Shown here piece by piece: positions 5,951-10,250 of a DNA stretch of 10,250 nucleotides. The stretch spans positions 1 through 10,250 of the forward strand of contig JAILNO010000231.1 in NCBI GenBank assembly GCA_024691465.1, read 5' to 3'. Source of the stretch: Pseudobutyrivibrio sp. (GTDB taxonomy: Bacteria > Bacillota_A > Clostridia > Lachnospirales > Lachnospiraceae). The notes beneath the pieces were generated by a model. The model was given only the letters and a program-made list of their open reading frames with translations. It was not told where the DNA came from and did no database searches. A program made the translations under genes and the position numbers. The first letter of the stretch is position 1, and each line of letters opens with the position of its first letter.

Positions 5951-7462
5951 ATGTCAACACTTGGTATCGTAATTGCGATAGTTGTGTACCTGGCAGCTCT
6001 ACTCATAATGGGAGCTACCTTTGCCAAGGGTAACAACACCGTAGGAGATTATTACTTAGGAGGAAGGAAGCTGGGGCCTTTCGTAACAGCCATGAGTGCT
6101 GAGGCATCTGATATGTCTTCATGGTTGCTTATGGGATTGCCAGGTATTGCTTATGCCAGTGGTATATGCGATGTATTCTGGACAGCCTTAGGCCTTGGAA
6201 TTGGAACTTACGTCAATTGGCTCTTAGTAGCTAAGAGACTTCGTAGGTATTCTGAGAAGAATAATTCACTTACCATTCCTGATTTCTTCGAGCACAGATT
6301 CAGAGATAAGAGCCACATACTTATGGTGGCTTCATCTGTTATTATTGTAGTATTTTTCGTGCCATATGTTGGCTCAGGCTTCGCAGCTTGTGGTAAGCTG
6401 TTCTCGTCTCTTTTTGGACTGGACTACACCATTGCGATGCTAGTATCGGCAGCTGTAATTATAGGTTACACAGCTACAGGTGGTTTCACTGCCGCATCAG
6501 TAACTGATTTCATTCAGTCTATCATTATGACTGTAGCTCTCATAGCTGTTGTATGTTTCGGATTGTCCGCTGTAGGAGGATTGGGAGTAGTTCAGGACTA
6601 TTCACTTACTCTAGATGGATATATCAGCCTGCTGGGTACACATGATTTCGCAAGTAACAGTTATGTATCTTATGGCGGTATCATTACTATTATCTCAACT
6701 ATGGCTTGGGGATTAGGATACTTCGGTATGCCACATATCCTGCTTAGATTCATGGCTATTGAGGATCCTGAGAAGATTAAGCTCAGTCGTCGTATTTCTA
6801 CCGTATGGGTATTCATTGCAATGGGCGTGGCAATCTTCATAGGTGTCATGACCAGGACTATGGTTCACGCAGGGGTGCTTCCAGAGCTTGAGGATTCAGA
6901 GAGAGCTATCGTAATCATAGCTCAGACTCTTGCTGAGCATGGATTCCTGGCGTCACTTTTAGCTGGTGTCATATTAGCAGGTATATTAGCATGTACCATG
7001 TCCACCTGCGATTCGCAGATGCTTGCGGCATCCTCATCAGTCTCAGAGAATATCATTCATGAGACCTTTGGGGTGGAGCTATCAGAGCATATGCAGATGG
7101 TAATGGCTCGTATAGTTCTTATCGTAATTGCGGTAATCGGTGTAGTCATTGCACGTGATCCTAACAGTTCAGTATTTGGCATCGTATCTTTTGCCTGGGC
7201 TGGATTCGGAGCATCATTTGGACCAATTATGCTGCTTGCACTATTTTGGAAGCGTGCCAATAGATATGGCGCTATTGCAGGCATGATCGGTGGCGGAGTT
7301 ATGATTTTCATCTGGAAATTCATAATCAAGCCTATAGGAGGAGTGTTTGGAATATATGAGCTTCTTCCTGGATTTATCTTTGCATTAGTTATCTGTGTGG
7401 TAGTCAGCTTACTTACACCAGCTCCAGATAAGGAGATAGTAGAGGAGTTCGAATCAATTTAA
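5951..7462 (+). CDS. putP: Na+/proline symporter-like transporter (SSS family)
   Basis: Sodium:solute symporter, 503 residues, which brings in a solute, most likely proline, together with Na+. It matches the E. coli PutP pattern nearly end to end: YYLGGRKLGPFVTAMSAEASDMSSWLLMGLPG at 34-65 contains the SDMS (53-56) that helps bind Na+ in PutP; GWGLGYFG-MPHILLRFMA and the CTMSTCDSQ block around Ser351-Thr352 correspond to the second Na+ contact; the end has FAWAGFGASFGPIMLLALFW. About 13 membrane helices are expected. AGGAGAG at 5940-5946 precedes the ATG. With only 23 bp after the ATPase gene and no terminator between, it is probably the last gene of the ABC operon. Related SSS members carry other solutes such as pantothenate or sialic acid, but the closeness to PutP is clear. 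Confidence 0.92.
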   Translation: MSTLGIVIAIVVYLAALLIMGATFAKGNNTVGDYYLGGRKLGPFVTAMSAEASDMSSWLLMGLPGIAYASGICDVFWTALGLGIGTYVNWLLVAKRLRRYSEKNNSLTIPDFFEHRFRDKSHILMVASSVIIVVFFVPYVGSGFAACGKLFSSLFGLDYTIAMLVSAAVIIGYTATGGFTAASVTDFIQSIIMTVALIAVVCFGLSAVGGLGVVQDYSLTLDGYISLLGTHDFASNSYVSYGGIITIISTMAWGLGYFGMPHILLRFMAIEDPEKIKLSRRISTVWVFIAMGVAIFIGVMTRTMVHAGVLPELEDSERAIVIIAQTLAEHGFLASLLAGVILAGILACTMSTCDSQMLAASSSVSENIIHETFGVELSEHMQMVMARIVLIVIAVIGVVIARDPNSSVFGIVSFAWAGFGASFGPIMLLALFWKRANRYGAIAGMIGGGVMIFIWKFIIKPIGGVFGIYELLPGFIFALVICVVVSLLTPAPDKEIVEEFESI

Positions 7463-7490
7463 TAATTAGTTACTTTTTACTAAGTAGTTA

Positions 7491-7520
7491 AGAGACAGTT
7501 CATATAGAGCTGTCTCTTTT
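7491..7520 (+). terminator. terminator of the ABC-putP operon
   Basis: A 10-bp stem, AGAGACAGTT (7491-7500) with AGCTGTCTCT (7508-7517) including one G-U pair, closes a 7-nt loop and runs directly into TTTT and AATTT. It separates the four-gene operon from the antiporter gene. Confidence 0.87.
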
Positions 7521-7549
7521 AATTTGCATTAATGTGTCAAAATCAGTAG

Positions 7550-7562
7550 ACTATTGAATAGT
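7550..7562. repeat. 13-bp palindrome ahead of the antiporter gene
   Basis: ACTATTGAATAGT is a perfect palindrome around a central G. It ends 8 bp before the ribosome binding site. A weak promoter could lie just upstream (TTGCAT, 17 bp, TAGACT), which would put the palindrome near the start of transcription. It could be an operator, or it could be chance. Confidence 0.3.
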
Positions 7563-7570
7563 TATAAAAA

Positions 7571-7577
7571 TAGGAGA
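7571..7577 (+). promoter_or_regulatory. ribosome binding site that fixes the antiporter start
   Basis: TAGGAGA lies 6 nt before the ATG at 7584. The longer frame beginning with TTG at 7554 would run through this site and has no ribosome binding site of its own, so ATG 7584 is the better start. Confidence 0.8.
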
Positions 7578-7583
7578 AATTCA

Positions 7584-8894
7584 ATGGTCAACTCAAACAA
7601 TCGTAGAACACCTAACGCTAAGGCATTACTTCCTATAGCGTTGTTTTTGATTCTATATCTAGGAAACGGAATATACTTCCAGTACATCTCCCCAATTGAG
7701 GGGCAGATGGGATTCTATGTGGTATCGGTGGTACTTTCCTTTACTTTTGCACTAATACTTGCATTTGCTCAGAACAAATCTAAGTCCTTCGAGGAGAAGA
7801 TTCATATATGTGCAGAGGGCATAGGAGATGACAATATAGTCACCATGCTGTTCATCTTCATACTGGCTGGAGCATTCAGTGGTGTGGCAGGCGAGGCTGG
7901 CGGAGCGTCATCTACTGCCAATCTGTTATTGAGCGTAATCCCGGGCAGGCTAGCAGTGCCTGGCTTATTCATAATTGCCTGTCTCATATCCATGGCCATG
8001 GGAACCAGCGTGGGAACCATATCTGTGCTGGCGCCTATTGCCTGTGCTGTGTCAGCCAATGGCAATCTAAGTCTGCCTCTATGTGTGGGAGTAGTAGTGG
8101 GGGGCGCTATGTTTGGAGACAATCTGTCTTTCATATCTGATACCACCATTGCAGCTACTAAGACACAGGGCATCAATATGAAGGACAAGTTCGATGCCAA
8201 TATTAAGCTGGCACTGCCTTCGGCCATAATTACACTGGTGATTCTGGTTATATATGCCATCACCAGCGGTGGAGCATCCATAGGGACATTTGATTACAAT
8301 ATTATTCAGGCCATGCCTTATTTTATTGTCCTGTTACTTTCAGTCTTAAGTGTCAATGTATTCATAGTGCTCCTGCTGGGTAGCTTCATGTTTATTGTGG
8401 TGGGCATCCTGACAGGCTCACTGACTTATGTAACTGGCTTATCATCCATGGGCGACGGTATAGCAGGCATGTTTGAGACTATGATAGTAACTATTCTGGT
8501 GGCTTCAGTTGCAGCCCTTATCAGGGAGCATGGCGGATTCGAGGCCATACTTGCCATGATTCGAAGGAATGCAGGCACTAAGCGAGGAGGTATGCTTGGT
8601 ATAGCTTTCCTTACCATGTTTATGGATGTGGCCACAGCTAACAATACAGTGGCTATAGTTATAGCGGCACCTATTGCTAAGCATATCAGCGAGGAGTATC
8701 ATGTGGAGCCTAAGAAGACAGCGTCACTTCTCGACACTTGCTCATGCATTATGCAGGGAATTATTCCTTATGGAGCGCAGCTACTCGTGGCATCTAATAT
8801 TGCAAAGATAGCCAGCTTCTCACTGATTCCATTTCTGATATATCCATTTGTACTTGCCATATTCGTAGGCATATCAATTATTAGGGAAAAGTAA
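7584..8894 (+). CDS. NhaC-family Na+/H+ antiporter
   Basis: Integral membrane protein, 436 residues from the chosen ATG, with some 10-12 hydrophobic segments. It belongs to the Na_H_antiporter (NhaC) family: the marker GAMFGDNLSFISDTTIAAT (around 175-192, with Gly178-Asp179-Asn180 and Ser185-Asp186-Thr187) is the family's best-known block, and the second half has MDVATANNTVAIVIAAPIA around 348-366. Such proteins exchange Na+ for H+, or in some members carry organic anions or amino acids (malate/lactate or methionine and lysine antiporters), so the exact substrate is inferred. It follows the operon terminator and so has its own promoter or depends on read-through. Codons such as CTG, GTG and GCC are more common than in aspS or the binding-protein gene, suggesting lower expression or a different history. 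Confidence 0.88.
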   Translation: MVNSNNRRTPNAKALLPIALFLILYLGNGIYFQYISPIEGQMGFYVVSVVLSFTFALILAFAQNKSKSFEEKIHICAEGIGDDNIVTMLFIFILAGAFSGVAGEAGGASSTANLLLSVIPGRLAVPGLFIIACLISMAMGTSVGTISVLAPIACAVSANGNLSLPLCVGVVVGGAMFGDNLSFISDTTIAATKTQGINMKDKFDANIKLALPSAIITLVILVIYAITSGGASIGTFDYNIIQAMPYFIVLLLSVLSVNVFIVLLLGSFMFIVVGILTGSLTYVTGLSSMGDGIAGMFETMIVTILVASVAALIREHGGFEAILAMIRRNAGTKRGGMLGIAFLTMFMDVATANNTVAIVIAAPIAKHISEEYHVEPKKTASLLDTCSCIMQGIIPYGAQLLVASNIAKIASFSLIPFLIYPFVLAIFVGISIIREK

Positions 8895-8914
8895 CTAAGA
8901 ATTTTCAAGATAAT

Positions 8915-8952
8915 AAAAGAGCCAGTTATAAGCAGTGCTTATAGCTGGCTCT
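8915..8952. terminator. long terminator between the antiporter and rrf2 genes, strongest for rrf2
   Basis: AGAGCCAGTTATAAGCA (8918-8934) pairs with TGCTTATAGCTGGCTCT (8936-8952) over nearly 17 positions with one G-U pair; the tip must open to form a small loop. On the minus strand the stem runs into TTTTATTA, a proper T tract, so it is a clear terminator for the rrf2 gene, whose stop lies 5 bp before it. On the plus strand only TAATTATTA follows, so termination of the antiporter transcript may be weaker. Confidence 0.88.
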
Positions 8953-8957
8953 AATTA

Positions 8958-9356
8958 TTATCCTACTAGATCGCTGAGTTTCTTGCCGTAGAAGAAGTCC
9001 TTCTCTAACATGTAGAATTCTGTCCACATAGGAAGGGTCTTACAAATCTTTTCACGAGGACAATTGTAATTCTCGTCTGCAAGACATGCCACTGGAGAAA
9101 GGCTTCCTTCCATCAGCTCGATTATTTCACCGACGGAATATTTGTCAGGAGTACGGGTGAGCTGGTAGCCACCTCCCTTTCCACTGACGCCTTTTACGAA
9201 ACCACCGTGTACCAGTTCTTTGACTATTATTTCCAGATATTTCTTGGAAATATCCTGTCTCTCGGCAATATCCTTAAGAGGAATATATTCTTCAGAATCC
9301 TGTTGCGCTAAATCAATCATTACTCTAAGTGCGTATCTACCTTTTGTACTAAACAT
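8958..9356 (-). CDS. Rrf2-family transcriptional regulator with a three-cysteine cluster
   Basis: Winged-helix DNA-binding regulator, 132 residues. The N-terminus MFSTKGRYALRVMIDLA is typical of Rrf2 proteins. The helix-turn-helix covers about 25-50 (IPLKDIAERQDISKKYLEIIVKEL), and the wing is VSGKGGGYQLTR (57-68). Cys91, Cys99 and Cys105 (spacing CX7CX5C, compared with CX5CX5C in E. coli IscR) lie in the loop where IscR, NsrR and RirA bind an iron-sulfur cluster, so sensing of iron, redox state or nitric oxide is plausible. CymR-like members lack these cysteines. The start is fixed by AGGAGG (9365-9370), 8 nt before the ATG. It diverges from the SGNH hydrolase gene, and its promoter carries the same 16-bp element as that gene's promoter, suggesting self-control. 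The signal is unknown. Confidence 0.93.
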   Translation of the reverse strand: MFSTKGRYALRVMIDLAQQDSEEYIPLKDIAERQDISKKYLEIIVKELVHGGFVKGVSGKGGGYQLTRTPDKYSVGEIIELMEGSLSPVACLADENYNCPREKICKTLPMWTEFYMLEKDFFYGKKLSDLVG

Positions 9357-9415
9357 ATAATAATCCTCCTAAATACTAATAAAGCAAGGCTGAAAGCAGT
9401 TGTAATTATTACCAT

Positions 9416-9445
9416 ATTATACGCTAGGTAAATAGGTGTATTCAA
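9416..9445 (-). promoter_or_regulatory. promoter of the rrf2 gene
   Basis: On the minus strand TTGAAT (9440-9445), 18 bp, TATAAT (9416-9421, perfect). Transcription would begin near 9409, giving a leader of about 50 nt with the ribosome binding site AGGAGG. The spacer is filled by the repeated element at 9425-9440. Confidence 0.7.
9425..9440 (+). promoter_or_regulatory. copy 1 of a 16-bp shared element, inside the rrf2 promoter
   Basis: TAGGTAAATAGGTGTA. It matches copy 2 (9541-9556) at 14 of 16 positions and itself consists of two TAGGT half-sites 8 bp apart. It fills the spacer between -35 and -10 of the rrf2 promoter, where a bound protein would block RNA polymerase. It is probably an operator for the Rrf2 protein itself. 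Confidence 0.55.
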
Positions 9446-9479
9446 CTATTTTTCGCATATCGTACTTTTTTACCATCTG

Positions 9480-9500
9480 GTTATCAAGAGAATTGATAAC
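9480..9500. promoter_or_regulatory. 21-bp palindrome in the middle of the divergent spacer
   Basis: GTTATCAA (9480-9487) and TTGATAAC (9493-9500) are exact reverse complements with 5 bp between. A further TTATCAAT half-site lies at 9513-9520. The centre, 9490, is midway between the two copies of the 16-bp element. It has the size and form of a dimeric regulator site, different in sequence from the TAGGT element, so a second regulator may act here. Confidence 0.5.
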
Positions 9501-9520
9501 TGTATATTATTATTATCAAT

Positions 9521-9559
9521 TATTAAACCTATTGACTCAGTAGGTAGATAGGTTTAATA
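9521..9559 (+). promoter_or_regulatory. 12-bp inverted repeat overlapping the SGNH hydrolase promoter
   Basis: TATTAAACCTAT (9521-9532) and ATAGGTTTAATA (9548-9559) are exact reverse complements separated by 15 bp. A nested pair, ACCTA (9527-9531) and TAGGT (9541-9545), lies within it. The arms cover the -35 and -10 boxes, so the repeat looks like an operator built from ACCTA/TAGGT half-sites. Confidence 0.6.
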
Positions 9560-9560
9560 T
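9532..9560 (+). promoter_or_regulatory. promoter of the SGNH hydrolase gene
   Basis: TTGACT (9532-9537, 5 of 6), 17 bp, TAATAT (9555-9560, 4 of 6). The start point would be near 9567. The spacer holds the shared TAGGT element and the whole promoter lies within the inverted repeat at 9521-9559. Confidence 0.65.
9541..9556 (+). promoter_or_regulatory. copy 2 of the 16-bp shared element, inside the SGNH promoter
   Basis: TAGGTAGATAGGTTTA, again two TAGGT half-sites 8 bp apart, lying between the -35 and -10 boxes. It is in the same absolute orientation as copy 1 and therefore reversed relative to transcription. Copies start 116 bp apart, close to 11 helical turns. Confidence 0.55.
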
Positions 9561-9600
9561 ACCATACATGCAAGACATGTTAAGCAGGATTGGCATAGGA

Positions 9601-9607
9601 AAGGAGG
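9601..9607 (+). promoter_or_regulatory. ribosome binding site that fixes the SGNH hydrolase start
   Basis: A full AAGGAGG lies 5 nt before the ATG at 9613. The in-frame ATG at 9568 has no such site and falls right at the predicted transcription start, so it is an unlikely start. Confidence 0.85.
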
Positions 9608-9612
9608 AAAGC

Positions 9613-10230
9613 ATGAAGAGTGTACTGTGTTTTGGGGATTCAAATACATACGGACTCAAGCCAGATGGAACGGGCAGGTATGAGAAGAGTGAGAGATGGA
9701 CAGGTATTCTATCCGAAATGCTTAGACCTCACGACTATGAAGTGATAGAAGAGGGATTGGTTGGACGCACCACAGTATTTGAGGATAGCACCAGATTAGG
9801 AAGGAATGGTTCTAAGCTCCTTCCCATATTGCTTGAGAGCCATGGACCAGTTGACACGGTGGTTCTGATGCTTGGAACTAATGACTGCAAGACAGTTTAC
9901 AATGCATCGGCAAAGCTCATAGCAAGAGGGACAGAAATACTTCTAAAGCAGATAAGAGCTAATAATAAGAATGCGAAGATTCTACTTCTATCGCCAATTA
10001 CCTTAGGTGATTATGTTTGGAAGGATGAGTATGATCCGGAATTTGATGAACGGTCTGTAGTGACATCGAAAGAACTCAAGGCAGTATTAAAAAAACTTGC
10101 GGAGGAATTCGACTGTATGTTTTTGGCAGCATCTGATGTGGCGAAGCCATCAGAAATGGATCAGGAGCATATGGATATAGATAATCATAGGTTCCTTGCA
10201 AAAGCAGTATATAAAAAGGTAATAGCCTAG
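9613..10230 (+). CDS. SGNH-fold hydrolase, arylesterase/acyltransferase-like
   Basis: Serine esterase of the SGNH/GDSL_2 family, 205 residues from ATG 9613, cytoplasmic by appearance (no signal peptide). The four blocks are present: block I FGDSNTYG with catalytic Ser10, block II Gly48 in VIEEGLVGRTT, block III GTND with Asn90, and block V DQEH giving Asp183 and His186. The pattern CFGDS..WTG...EVIEEGL..RTT...LMLGTND resembles Mycobacterium smegmatis arylesterase/acyltransferase (MsAcT), and the C-terminus lines up with its DGIHFTEANN region. Such enzymes remove acetyl or other short acyl groups; in gut and rumen Firmicutes this could serve deacetylation of plant or host glycans, but the substrate cannot be read from the sequence. 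It diverges from the rrf2 regulator and probably shares its operator. The gene ends 20 bp before the right edge, so downstream partners are not visible. Confidence 0.9.
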   Translation: MKSVLCFGDSNTYGLKPDGTGRYEKSERWTGILSEMLRPHDYEVIEEGLVGRTTVFEDSTRLGRNGSKLLPILLESHGPVDTVVLMLGTNDCKTVYNASAKLIARGTEILLKQIRANNKNAKILLLSPITLGDYVWKDEYDPEFDERSVVTSKELKAVLKKLAEEFDCMFLAASDVAKPSEMDQEHMDIDNHRFLAKAVYKKVIA

Positions 10231-10250
10231 TGGTAGATTCTACTAATGGC

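Noticed and set aside
7554..7583. TTG start giving ten more residues to the antiporter
   Set aside because: The extra codons run through the TAGGAGA ribosome binding site of ATG 7584 and through the 13-bp palindrome, and no site precedes the TTG.
7802..8281. Antisense open frame of 159 codons within the antiporter gene
   Set aside because: It lies wholly inside a gene with a clear family match, has no ribosome binding site, and its composition (Met, Ala, Pro, Thr rich) is that of a shadow frame.
9568..9612. Upstream ATG giving 15 more residues to the SGNH hydrolase
   Set aside because: It falls at the predicted transcription start without a ribosome binding site, whereas ATG 9613 has a full AAGGAGG and begins directly with the conserved LCFGDS strand.
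1..10250. CRISPR arrays, tRNA or rRNA genes, insertion sequences, defence or phage genes
   Set aside because: No regularly spaced repeats, cloverleaf sequences, transposase or integrase motifs were seen; the gene content is core metabolism, transport and regulation.

Overview
The window looks like chromosomal DNA of an anaerobic, moderately low-GC Firmicute, most likely a Lachnospiraceae relative of Butyrivibrio, Pseudobutyrivibrio or Roseburia. This rests on consistent AAGGAG/AGGAGG ribosome binding sites, AT-rich spacers, codon usage and the protein families present; no rRNA or other species marker is in view. No mobile element, CRISPR array, tRNA or rRNA gene was found.

Layout, left to right: (1) the 3' end of a gene of unknown function with a very Cys/Asp-rich stretch, closed by a terminator; (2) aspS, aspartyl-tRNA synthetase, on its own; (3) a bidirectional terminator shared with a convergent minus-strand gene for a protein with EF-hand-like calcium loops, whose promoter region contains a structured leader; (4) a divergent regulatory spacer with a perfect 14-bp inverted repeat and a 14-bp direct repeat; (5) a four-gene transport operon: lipoprotein amino-acid-binding protein, ABC permease, ABC ATPase, and a PutP-type Na+/solute symporter, ending in a terminator; (6) an NhaC-type Na+/H+ antiporter; (7) a bidirectional terminator shared with a convergent rrf2-type regulator that has three C-terminal cysteines; (8) a 256-bp divergent spacer rich in symmetric sites; (9) an SGNH hydrolase/arylesterase-like gene ending close to the right edge.

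How the genes may fit together: the operon pairs ATP-driven and sodium-driven uptake of amino-acid-like solutes. The NhaC-type antiporter next to it could maintain the sodium gradient that the symporter uses; this is an inference from adjacency. The most striking regulatory feature is in the rrf2/SGNH spacer. The same 16-bp element, TAGGTARATAGGTKTA, sits between the -35 and -10 boxes of both divergent promoters, 116 bp (about 11 helical turns) apart, with a 21-bp palindrome centred midway between them. This predicts a self-regulating Rrf2 switch that also controls the hydrolase. It has not been tested here.
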